From Mesostigma viride (Eukaryota > Streptophyta > Mesostigmatophyceae > Mesostigmatales > Mesostigmataceae): a DNA stretch of 64,000 nucleotides. The DNA is taken from the NCBI GenBank assembly GCA_009746045.1, contig RPFO01000026.1:859985-923984 (forward strand), in the 5' to 3' direction. The translations under genes and the position numbers were made by a program. Shown in pieces: positions 30,120-41,411 of this stretch. Under the pieces are notes generated by a model that searched no databases, had not been told where the DNA came from, and saw only the letters and a program-made list of their open reading frames with translations. Position 1 is the first letter of the stretch. Every line of letters begins with the position of its first letter.

Positions 30120-32050
30120 GAACATAACTCCGTTGGGAGTATCTGTAGCACATAGCCCAGAGAAGGGGCATATGGCCTATAATAAATTCTAAGCTACTTC
30201 CTGCAAGGGTGGGAATGTAAACAACACTTGCTCTAGCTAGGTGCACTAGGGCACCTGCACCACCCAGAGTCTCGGGCAACACCCAGCTAAGGGGAGCTCG
30301 TCATAGGTGGGCCGGGAAGATCAGCATAGCTTTACAAGAGCTAGGGCATGGCTTCTCAGCAGAGAGTGACTCCCTGCATGGGCACTGCATAATTAAATAA
30401 AGCTAGGCATCATCTGGAGGGTGGCTCATCATAGGCACACATGTACATGACTAAAAATGCTAGGCCTCAGCTGGTATAGTGCCTGTAGTAGGCGGGCATG
30501 TACAAGGCCACTGTCTAACTATTCTACACTACTGCTGCTGTATTCCCCTAGGCTGGGGCTTCTGGAGTCGCTGGGGCCGCAGTGGTCGAGGGGGTCGCGT
30601 GCCAGGGCTTGTGGCCGACGTAGATGGCCGCCCCCTTCCAGTACACCGGCTGGCCCGCCTTGGTCTGCCGGAGCTGGAGGTAGGTCGGCCATAGTAGCTC
30701 CCGTCGCCGTTGTTGCTGCGCCAGGGTCAAGTCGTCGTCCACGGTGAAGGGAGTGTTCTCGAGCCGCTTGCGGCGTCTGAGAAACGAAATCTTGTCCGCT
30801 GGGCTCTCAAAGATGAGAAGAAGCGGAGGCCCCTGCCTTACCCCGCGCACGGGGGAGGCGGTGGGCGGTCAGCTTAATCTCACCAAGAAGGCCCATGCGT
30901 GCAAGGATTTTGCTCTCAAACGCACGTGCAAGCTTCTCGGAATTCTCACCTTCCTCCATGTCGAAGTTCTTGAGTATGGCGTTGAGGCTGCGCTTGGCGA
31001 GCTCGGCCTCGACAAACTTGCGCGCGCCGGCCGGCACCGGCGCGGCGCGACCCGGACCTATGTGACACACACGGAGCTGGAGGTAGGTCGGCCATAGTAG
31101 CTCCCGTCGCCGTTGTTGCTGCGCCAGGGTCAAGTCGTCGTCCACGGTGAAGGGAGTGTTCTCGAGCCGCTTGCGGCGTCTGAGAAACGAAATCTTGTCC
31201 GCTGGGCTCTCAAAGATGAGAAGAAGCGGAGGCGCCCCTGCCTTACCCCGCGCACGGGGGAGGCGGTGGGCGGTCAGCTTAATCTCACCAAGAAGGCCCA
31301 TGCGTGCAAGGATTTTGCTCTCAAACGCACGTGCAAGCTTCTCGGAATTCTCACCTTCCTCCATGTCGAAGTTCTTGAGTATGGCGTTGAGGCTGCGCTT
31401 GGCGAGCTCGGCCTCCTCGCGGAGGTCAAGCGTCTGCCATTGGAGCTGGGCTGCGACGGCGGAGGTGGTGGAGGTGGTATGTTGCTTAAGCATGTCCGCC
31501 CAGGTCGTGATGGGAGGAGCATCGCCGGCCAGGCCAGCAAGGGCTGCAGCCCTTGCATGGCTTGGTGGCAATGTCCTTCACCGCGCCTGGGCGGTGAGGC
31601 CTGCGGTGTTCTGCAAGACCTCGATAGCGATGGCATTGTCCTTAAGACGCTGCATGGTCGATGTCGCGGAGCTGGGCGGTGATGGAGTCGGTGGAGGCGG
31701 AGGGGGGGGGGGGGGGAGGGAAGGAGGGTGGCGGTGGCGGTGGGGATGGTGGGGAGCTCAGCAGCCAGCGTGCGCGCCCCACAGCTGCCACATCTGCAGC
31801 AAGGGGCGTCACGTGCTGTGAGAGGGCGTCCGTGGAGGTGGCGGAGGAAGGTGGATTCGGTAATGGGGGCGGGTTGCAGGAGGTCCGCGGACGAGCGCTT
31901 AGTGAGGGTAAAGAGAGCTGCGAGCTGAAGGCGGGGGCGAGACCAGCCGGCCATGTTGGCCGAAGAAGGGGCGTCAGTCAGATACGCTGTTGGAAAACTT
32001 GCCGTCAGCTCCATTGCGGAAAAGGTGGGTTCTGGAATGGAATTGCAGAC
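30120..32050 (-). pseudogene. Second ORF1-only LINE derivative, inverted, rearranged and frameshifted
   Basis: Reading leftwards, the ORF1 C-terminal half and the 3' region match 28.6-29.85 kb closely, and the tail ends at about 30122 in CTCCGTTGGGAGTATCTGTAG. The N-terminus differs: a start at 32014 gives MELTASFPTAYLTDAPSSAN..., so it is another subfamily. Inside, a segment of about 340 bp is tandemly repeated (30669-31011 and 31074-31413) with a 60-bp GC-rich spacer. Frameshifts and a CCCCCC run near 31710 break the frame. It is not expected to make protein. Confidence 0.7.
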
Positions 32051-32748
32051 ACAGGGCCAGCAATGAGGCGTGGGACCCGTAAAACACGAGCTCCAGTATT
32101 GTGATGGATGGCAATGCGAAAAAGGCAGGCCTGTACAGACGTCGAATTCGGCAAAGAGCTGATCAACGTCAAAATCACGCTCAGACCAGCCAGGTTCGCT
32201 GAGCGGAACTGGTGCCGGAGGGCGTACCTGGAGGCCCTTGGCCGGCCCAGGCTGACGTCAACGCGCTGTGCACATGGCCCATGCAGGCCGGGTGCTCACA
32301 ACTGACAACGGCTGCCATTTGCGGCCCTCGCCCCGCGCTGCTGCATGGCGGCCCGGCACCTGCAGCATGGTCATGCATGCCCCGTCGCCGACCCGGCCGG
32401 CCCGGCCGCGCTCTACTAACGACAGGACCCCAAGGTCCTGGCCGCCCGACATGCACTGCCTCAAGCGTAACCGCCCCACCCGCTGCTGAAACCGTTGCTC
32501 AGGGCCGGCCTTGTGGATGGAGGCCAAGCCAACGCACATGCTCAGCAGGACACGTAGAGGCGGCCCAGTGCATCGCGGATGCCAAGCAAGGCCTGCCAAC
32601 TGAAGCTCGCAAACAGGGGCCCCGGCAAGGAAATGTGGTACCATGCACCTCGACCAGCTCGGCGGCCGGCGGCAGCCGGCACCCCGGTGCATGCATGGAG
32701 CACACGCGGGGGACGGCGCGGCGCCGGCCGGTCCATCAACCTTATTAA

Positions 32749-34092
32749 CCCATAGTCCGAAAACTGCATGTGATCGCATGCACTTTGACTTAACGTAATA
32801 AACCACGTAATTCCTGGAGCGCCGCGCCACCCGTGACGGAGGGAAGTTGTCCGGTGGGTCTGGGAACACTTAGGGACGAAGGTGATGCATAGGTTTGGGG
32901 GGTATATTCGCCATAGCCTGGTAAATGCAACGTGCATTGAGAAAGTATCACGTGACTTTGGCGGGAAATTTTCGCTCGCGCGCGCGCGTAACGAGATATG
33001 GCTGTCAACGTGCCGTTATCAGGGAAAATTTGCGTCTCGCGGCTAGAAACGGTTTAGAATGTTGCTCAGAATGATGATGCGTGATTTTTGTATGTCAGGC
33101 ATGGCCAGATTTTTAGGATTGGGAAAATACAGGTAGGAAAATACTGCCTTCTTGGTCGCCAGTGCGAGACGAGTCATCGCCTATCATATGTCGATTTTCT
33201 CCTCATGGCCGGTCAGTCTGCGCCAGCCCAAGCATCCAGGTTTGCTACGGGATGTCCGCTGCAGCATTTGCTGGGAATGCGGACACGTTTATAGGTCATC
33301 TTTGAACGGAACATCAACCTGGTAATCATAAAGATTGCATGCATGTTGCGGCTATGGCTGTCTATGCCCCTAGAGCAACGGTATGTGTGAGATATGGTGG
33401 TCCCGGCCAGCGGAATCCGGGCCGGACATGAACGAGCTATGTACGACAACGTATTTGCGTGTTGTTTGCAGCGGAATACGCCTCCCATGCATTATATATG
33501 ACGATTTTATCCATGCATACTTCAGCAAGCTTCCATGCTTGTTGTAGAGAGTGGCATTAGCCCTGAAAGTGCCCAGTTTATGGCATTTCTATGGAGTATG
33601 GCATTCCGTTAGTGCAGGTAGGCAACGTGTTTGTATTCCAGCACTTTTGGCAGCCTTTTATAGCTTGCTATAATGCATTATCGTGTTGCATGTCATAGAT
33701 AGCTGTTTTCACGCGCGTAACCCACACACATATATGAGCACGTTATATAGGGGTAAAGGGTTATCCGGGTGGTCTGACCCAAGGAAACCCCCATTGGACT
33801 ATCCAACTAAATTGTCCAATGTTGGTATTGAGGTTCCCTACCCTCCCTGGGAAAAAAGGGGGGGGTAAACTTTTCCTTGGAGAAAAAAGATCGTCTTTTG
33901 GCCAACTTTGACTAGAGCTATCATCCAAATGCTTTGATAAAGCCATGGTATTATTGCATATTCTGAAAGCCCTTGAAGTGTAGATACTCCTAGCATCTTG
34001 GTTGGGGGTATTCGGAGTTGTGGCCTGTGAGTTATGATTTTTCTCATTTTCAGGGGTATGAAAGTGCCAAAAATGGGTCAGCGGACTATGGG
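32749..34092. mobile_element. Possible non-autonomous piggyBac-like element (TTAA site, 11-bp TIR)
   Basis: CCCATAGTCCG at 32749-32759 is exactly inverted as CGGACTATGGG at 34082-34092, and both are flanked directly by TTAA (32745-32748 and 34093-34096). TTAA target duplication with TIRs starting CCC is the hallmark of piggyBac elements. The 1344-bp interior shows no transposase; it includes a (GC)n run near 32980 and AT-rich DNA. The match is short, so a chance pair cannot be excluded. Confidence 0.5.
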
Positions 34093-34439
34093 TTAAATGA
34101 CCGCTGGTTGGCCCACATGCAATGTTTCCTTGACAGACGCGGGGCTCGCGCCTCCGGGCCCCCGCCACTTTGAAGTTTGAACATCCCGGCCGATCGATCG
34201 AGACGGCCGCCTAGCTAGCTGTCTTGCATGGTGTTGCTGTACCCGGCTCCCCCGGCCGCCGCCCACATGCAGCGCGCCCTTCTCGGGGCCATGCACGGAC
34301 TACCAAGTCCCCACCTTGAAGGAGGGTTGCAGCTTCCCAGGTGCCAACAACTGGTCGATCGTCCACCCCTTCACTTAGGAGGAAATATTTGACGGCCTCC
34401 TTGCTCGCTTGCAGTACGACGTAGCGGTCGGCGCCGCGT

Positions 34440-36660
34440 ACCACCTTCAATATTGGCCGAGCTGCTGAAGACCCCTGACCTGGCAGTGGAGATCTGCACC
34501 CCTAGGGAGCGTCTGCTGGCGTTCTGCAACCGTGTTCTGCTCTCTCATGATCGAGCAGGCCTCCGCCTGCTGAGTACGTGGCAGACGGCCATCCGAGTCA
34601 ATGATGCAGCTGTACATGAAGGTTTCTGCTGCTCACCCCGGTATAACTATCGGGGTAGTCTGCCTCCATGCAGAGCGCCGCGCTCAAATTATATAAGGTC
34701 TTCATCATTGCGCATGATGCTAGCTGCACAGACTGGCTCGTCGCTGCGCATGGACCCACACTGACCTGCCAGGTCTGGGTTTCGATCCATAGTGGCCGTA
34801 ACACTGCATGTCATGGCTGCATGTGTTTGCCGCGCTCCGGCTGGTGGAGGAGTTGTGTCGCATTTGCCCTGATGGTTTTCCGCTGGTCTTCATATTTGTT
34901 GACTATATCACTTGAGGCTTTTGAGTTTTGACACGGTCCTCTGGGAGGCTCTTTGGGCCATCCTAGCTCTGGATCGCGTGCCACCACTGAGCATGTCTTA
35001 ATTGCTGCCATGTGCCGGCTGTATGAGGGTTCATGACACAGTAGTTCGGACTGCGGAAGGCACAATGCAGCCCACCATCCCCCCTTCACAACGCCGGGGT
35101 CGGTGGACTGAGGCCGGTGCATCGGATTTGCCCTGATCGATGGTTTTCCGTTGGTCTTAATTTTTGTTGACTACATCAAGGCTTTCGACATGGTCCTCGG
35201 GAAGGCTCTTTGGGCCATTCTAGCTCTGGATCGCGTGCCATTGTCCAGACGTACGTACTGAGCATTTATTGCTGCATGCAATGTGCCCGGTGGCAGCCGA
35301 GCTGTATGAGGATTCACAAGCAGTAGTGCGGTCACTGCAGAAGGCACCATTAATTCCCCCTTCAATTGAACGGGGTGTGGCGCAAGGTTGATATCAGGTC
35401 CTGTCCCCATAAATCTGTTCATTATTGTCGAGGATCACGTCATGCGCTGGCCAGGCATGATGCACGTGTGCGCTTTGCTGCTCGGGTTCGAGGGCTTGGA
35501 CATCCTGAACGAGCGCCAAGAGGGCGGCGGTGGCCTTGGTTACCGCCTGTCGATCCGACGACTTGACTTATGCGGATGATACCACCCTCATCGAGCTAGC
35601 GCCCCGAGCACATTCAGACCTGCATAGCGCTGCATGGACTAGCTGTCTGGCTTGGAGGCGCGGGCCGGGGCGGTAGGGAATTAACTGGAGATTCTAGTGT
35701 CAAAAGAGAGGCGATGGTGATTGCACTATACCAGTCGCCCGCCGCTGCTAGCTCGATGGGACGGAGGTCCCGTTCCGTGATCGCTTCAATTAAACTGCTG
35801 GGGAGCATGCTCTCTGACACCGCCGACGATGTGCAGACGCCCGCATCGGCCTAGCTGGCATGGGCCAGGCTCCGTTCGCTCAACACATGCATGGAGCTAC
35901 TGGCACTCGAAGGACCTGGGCGAGGACCGCAAGCGCGCACGTGCTCGTCAAGGTCCTGGTCCTCACGGTGCTCACATACGGCGCCGAGGCATGGACGCTC
36001 ACGGACAAGCTGGTCACCCAACTGAACAGCACGCCGGGTTTACAGGACGCTCCGACAGGTCCTGAATGTAGGGTTTTCCACGCATAGATCGTTAAAAGTC
36101 TTTATATAAGGGTATGCCCCGTATTACGGATGAGATTAGGCAGCGTACGATAGCATTCGTAGGACATCTTGCTGGAACCAGTCAGGTAGACACCGCCCTC
36201 GGTTTGGGCGGCCCCCAGCGGCTTGGCCAGCCAGGGCGGCATATCCTGACCTGGCCTGGCCCCACCAAGGACAAACCCAGACGGGGTGGTAGACCTGCCA
36301 TGAACTATACAGATCAGTTGCTGGCCGACCTAGTGGTCCCAGCCCAGTTTGAACACCGCATTTCCTACCTCTCTCTTGCTTGGACTGCTATGCAGGGCAA
36401 GAAGAGGTGGCAGACTGGTCATGGTCCAGGCCCACAGCCCCATGCACACGCCAGCCCAGGCCAGGCTGTGGGCAAGCCCCCCCACCCACCCAGGAGGATG
36501 GGGCGCTTTGCTGAGTAGACTAGCTAGGACTTTTGTAGATTTGTTTAGAGTTAGCTTAGTTAGGTTTCGCGGCTTCGTCCGGCACCCCCATCCATCAGCA
36601 AGGGAATACGTGCTACATGATCTCCCAATGGAGTCATGTTATAATTTAGTTTAATTTAAT
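34440..36660 (+). pseudogene. Decayed LINE ORF2 (YADD-type reverse transcriptase) with 3' end
   Basis: Fragments in shifting frames read as a LINE ORF2: motif A FVDYIKAFDMV at about 35163-35195, motif C YADDTTLIEL at about 35568-35600, then IKLLGSMLSDTADDVQT, LTYGAEAWTLTDKL at 35959-36010, and the C-terminal part with GHLAGTSQVDTAL (36153 on) ending at a TAG at 36518. The motif A region is itself tandemly repeated (34863-35060 and 35127-35340). The 3' UTR ends TGCTACATGATCTCCCAATG and GAGTCATGTTATAATTTA. Many stops and shifts make it dead. The 3' UTR and ORF2 ending match the stubs at 29.9 and 47.6 kb. Confidence 0.75.
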
Positions 36661-39600
36661 ACTGGCCCATCGCATGTGTGCATGCTTGCACATGGTGAAT
36701 CTACGTAGGCTGAGATAGAATTCATAAGTGATCATCTTGATATCTATATCGTTGAGGCAGGCAGCAAACTTAGTGAACCAATGCCACCCAGTGCTGTTTC
36801 ACACACACAAAAAAACGCCAAAACTCAGCGTAGACCCAACAAGGTTCGATTTAGGACATCTGGCATAGATTCCGTGGCTAGAGGGGTCTGCTGGCCCGCA
36901 GGCATCCCAAACTCGTGTTTAAAAGTAGCTGCGAAAAAAGTAGTTTACCGGAGAGTGGTGCCAGTAATTCGGAAAATCTGCTAGAGATACAACTTGAGCA
37001 AGTGGTGCGCACTTAGGACTTAGCAGTAATACACTCCGTGTCGACTCGATACTTTTACTGCTCAAATAACTAGCGTGGAATACGTGGTTGAACAATAGTG
37101 CACGCAGGTCACCGTGATGGATGCCAGGATAATAGCAGGAGTAACGTTATCTGGCATATGATAACATTATTGAGTACGGTTCCCTTGCATTCCAAGGTAT
37201 TGTGGATTTGTACTGGTTGAAGAAAGGCCCTATCTTTCAACCTTCCGACGTCGCCGGGCCTAGAGGACGGCTTGGAAACGTTACGGGCGCAATCACTGCC
37301 ATGGCGCTGGCAAGCCACATGTAGAAAGAAAGGAGGCCAGCCAGCCATGCAGTGCAGGGCGTGTAAGGCAATTGACACAGACCTAGCGAGGCAAACAGAG
37401 GCCTGTCCATAGAACTCCCGGGTGCCGCGTATTTACCTGTGTTAAGAGCATGCATTCGATTGTCCCTTTGCCTTGCCTGTACACTGTACTGTAGGGTGTG
37501 AAAACTGAAAAGCTAACACTGCTCTTTCTAGCATGTTGCCCGACGGACAGCGCGCATAGTTTAGTGCCAGAATATCATGATATTGTCTGCGTCTTGGTGA
37601 TCGTGTAATTTGCACGAAGAGCATCGTTGTTATATCACGTAGATGGAGGGCAAGCGTAGGTGTTTTGTAGTTCTACTTGCGCGTTGGAGGCAGAAGTGAG
37701 AAGAAGCTAACCACCTCATGTGCCCCAGTTCGGCTGATGGCGCCACAGGCGCCCGTAGGATCCCTTAGCGATCATAAACCCCTCTCCAAACAGGCTCTGA
37801 AGTCTGCCTTGTCTGCAACCTGGTGTCCCCGCCTGGTCAAACTCCACCCGCAAAAATCGCACTTTGATTTCCGACCTAACAATCCTCATCCGTGTTCCCT
37901 TGACGAGATCAGCAACTTGCTATCGTTGCGCTTTGCTAGACTCATTTCTCGCATTTCAAACGAGGCTGGATACAACTAGGTAGCTTTTGCGTTACGGTTG
38001 CTACCTTCAATCGAGCAATTAGTGCACGTAATTTTTCTACCCGCTCGCCTGTTGCTTACCATGGCGGGCACGAGTCGTTTCAGATCTGCGGTGCCACCGG
38101 GACGCGCCACGCAGCCAGTATGAAATCCCCAAGTCCCTGCGTTACGTAGCGACGCCAGAATCAGGCTAGTAGGATGCAGTTTGGGTGTTTTGCCCTTGTG
38201 TCTTGGGCCCGTAATCGCAGATTCCCTTGAAATCCTGACTAGGCACTGCATGCGTGGCAAGTCGTTGCGTAACGCGCCGTGGCAGATTTGAGCGGAAAGC
38301 GGCGAAATCCAACGAATTGCGCGCGCGCGTGCTTCTCGTAAGATACGGGTTGTCTAACGTCAGGCAGAAGGCCAGCTGCTTGCCGAACCCTCGCCATCTC
38401 CCGGAGCTTTGCACTACAAGGCGCGCAGTTTAGAACGCCAAGGCCTTTAGCTGCATTCCTTCGGCAGTGTTACCTTATGAATGTTGAGAGAGGCGCAATT
38501 CCATAGCAATTTTACGGCACATATACAGCTAGTCGTTTGCCGGCAATATGCGCATATCACGGCCGCACATGAGCGCCCGCGTGCATTCCAATGATATGGT
38601 GTCAGCTATGGATGAATGTTAGTCGGCGTAGTACTAAACACTCAGTTATGTCTCTACCAAGCAATAACTTGACATGGCATGCACTAATTCTAGGGAAAGG
38701 CGACCGCCCGCCTCATTAGCTACGGCATCCATGAATAAGCTTTCGTCGAGCCCAGTACGATCGAGCTGCGTCCGAGTCCTGGGATACGTGCACTGTACCA
38801 CTGGCCGGTGCAGCGCTCGACAGCAGCCGATGCAAAACCCTCGCTTTAAAAACTGAGACACCGTAACCGTAAAAGGCAGAAAGGCACTTGGTTGAGCAGC
38901 AGGATGGAAAAGGAATGCGAATTAGAATGGAACGTCCACAGGAGCAAACGGTCTAAATTGGCCCATGTCGGCGAAGGGGCCGACTCCGGCGTCGACGGCG
39001 GCCACCAACTACAGGTCCATGGCACACTAGGTGGAGAGACTCAACTCTTACACGAGCATGATTGGTTGGTCTTCCAGCCCATGGAGGTAGCCACGGCGAA
39101 TTGCCTTCCAGAAACGACATCCCCGCCCACGAATCACGAGGCAGTCGAACCTCACGGCGCGACGCAGTGCTCCATCAAGCGTCGGCAGGTTTTCATATCA
39201 GCCGATCTGCCTCGTGGAGGTATGTGTCGCGACAACCGCCTGCCCGTCAGCTCAGACTTTCCTTTCTAGCAACTACCGATGCCTGCAGCCGCACCGCCAA
39301 CGAAATATTCTATACTAGAAATGAAGTCGGCAGCTGTGCATGCGCATATTGCAGCTGTGACATATATTTATGTGTGTCCTAACGTGCACTCTTTGAAACC
39401 AAGAGCCGGCACCCAGATGGATCCGCCCAACCGTACGACCACACTACTCGAGCGATGACAGTAGAAGGACACAATATCTTTCCTTTTGAAGCGCACCCTG
39501 TCCTGGTGCGGGCGTGGAGCCAGATGTCTTGTAGCACACACTCTAGGTTGGTTGGTTGGTTGGCGACTTGGAGTGATGCGTTGCCAAGTAAAGCAGTAAA

Positions 39601-40070
39601 CACTCTGCTCATGGCGTTAATGATAGCACGTAGAATATGTGGAAGCCGCAGCATAAATGGCACTAAATGACCCTTGCCTTGTTCCTGTTATTTCGCCCTG
39701 AATTGTTGGTTTGCATGGTTGCAATTCTGAATGAAAGGAGATTACAAGCTAAAGCCGCTCACACCGCTAGCTAGCTGTCACCTTCACGTGCATCGCACTC
39801 ACACCTGCAGCCTCACAAGAGTGTTGAAACAAGTATTAGTTGATAGTTAGATATGTCCTGCACGCATGCACACTTGACTGCCTTCTCAATATCGCAGACT
39901 GCCCTGCATCATACTTCCATATGAGGTATGCCGAGCCTCATCGATTCACTCCAGCCCATCTCTTAGAAACTCCGTTGCCAGCATGAAGACGGAATCAGCT
40001 ATCCGATGCTCTGATTTATTGTGTGAGCATGCTGCGCGTTGCTGGTGTGCACGGTTTGCCTCATCATGGG
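36661..40070. other. Gene-poor spacer, no supported feature
   Basis: About 3.4 kb with only short, unconvincing frames. The longest, 38892-39269 plus (125 codons) and 37677-37979 plus (100 codons), show no recognisable motif or splice partners. I see no tandem arrays, RNA genes or transposon termini. It may hold exons of unknown genes that I cannot recognise. Confidence 0.4.
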
Positions 40071-40072
40071 GG

Positions 40073-40995
40073 GATGGGGGGGGGGGGCGGCGGGCGGGGG
40101 GGCGGGCGGGCGGGCGGGCGGGCGGGCGGGCGGGCGGGCGGGCGGGCGGGCGGGCGGCGGGCGGGCGGGCGGGCGGGCGGGCGGGCGGGCGGGCGGGCGG
40201 GCGGGCGGGCGGGCGGGCGGGCGGGCGGGCGGGCGGGCGGGCGGGCGGGCGGGGCGGGTGGGTGGGTGGGTGGGTGGGTGGGTGGGTGGGTGGGTGGGTG
40301 GGTGGGTGGTGGGTGGGTGGGTGGGTGGGTGGGTGGGTGGGTGGGTGGGTGGGTGGGTGGGTGGGTGGGTGGGTGGGTGGGTGGGTGGGTGGGTGGGGTG
40401 GGTGGGTGGGGTGGGTGGGGGTGGGGGGTGGGTGGTGGTGGGTGGGTGGGTGGGTGGGTGGGTGGGTGGGTGGGTGGGTGGGTGGGTGGGTGGGTGGGTG
40501 GGTGGGTGGGTGGGTGGGTGGGTGGGTGGGTGGGTGGGTGGGTGGGTGGGTGGGTGGGTGGGTGTGGGTGGGTGGGTGGGTGGGTGAGTGATTAGCGGTG
40601 GGTGGGTGGGTGGGTGGGTGGGTGGTGGGTGGGTGGGTGGTGGGTGGGTGGGTGGGTGGGTGGGTGGGTGGGTGGGTGGGTGGGTGGGTGGGTGGGTGGG
40701 TGGGTGGTGGGTGGGTGGGTGGGTGGGTGGGTGGGTGGGTGGGTGGGTGGGTGGGTGGGTGGGTGGGTGGGTGGGTGGGTGGGTGGGTGGGTGGGTGGGT
40801 GGGTGTGTGGGTGGGTGGTGGGTGGTGGTGGGTGGGTGGGTGGTGGGTGGTGGGTGGGGGGGGGGGTGGGGGTGGGGGGGGGGGGGCGGGCGGGTGGGGG
40901 GGGTGTATCGGGGGGGAAAGCGGGGCAGGGGGGGGGGGGAGGGGTAGGCTTGGCGCGGGCGGGCAGGTTGGCACGGGTAGGCAGGGGGGGGGGGT
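40073..40995. repeat. Giant (GGGC)n to (GGGT)n microsatellite block
   Basis: A run of GGGC units (40084-40255) changes abruptly to GGGT units (40256-40900) with local GGT, GGGGT and GTGT variants, then poly-G-rich DNA to about 40995. The long WVGG and THPP peptides it seems to encode are artefacts. The same GGGC-then-GGGT order recurs at 60.4-60.75 kb. Confidence 0.97.
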
Positions 40996-41411
40996 GTCAT
41001 GGGCTGAGAGATGCTATTCTTAGATTACTGAAGGCATCAGACTGCCGGCATGACACGGAGCTTGCTCTGCCAGGGCATGCTACGTAGCTTGCGTGGGGCA
41101 TCAGCTGAACGGGCTGGGGTGGTACGCATGAGCTTCCAAGTCAGCCATTTGCCCCTGACATAACCCAGGTGGCATCCCTGCATGCGTTGAGCATTAAATT
41201 TCACAAATGCCGTTTGCCATGCTTTCTACTTGCATCTATCCACAAAGCACATGCACAGCGCATTGCTCTATTTCTCGCCCGGTTCATGGATTCCAAGTAT
41301 CAAGTATATAAGAAGGTCTTGTAGTTGTACATAAATCATGACTGTTACCACTGACAACCGCGGTAGGGTTAGTGATGACGCCTGCATGCTTCCCACTTTA
41401 CACTCCTTGAC

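Noticed and set aside
32258-32869. A 203-codon minus-strand protein
   Set aside because: No recognisable motif, odd composition, and it crosses the left TTAA/TIR border of the piggyBac-like element; probably chance in GC-rich DNA.
39946-41087. PPTHPPTH and WVGGWVGG proteins
   Set aside because: Microsatellite translation of GGGC/GGGT arrays; no start context, no splice partners.
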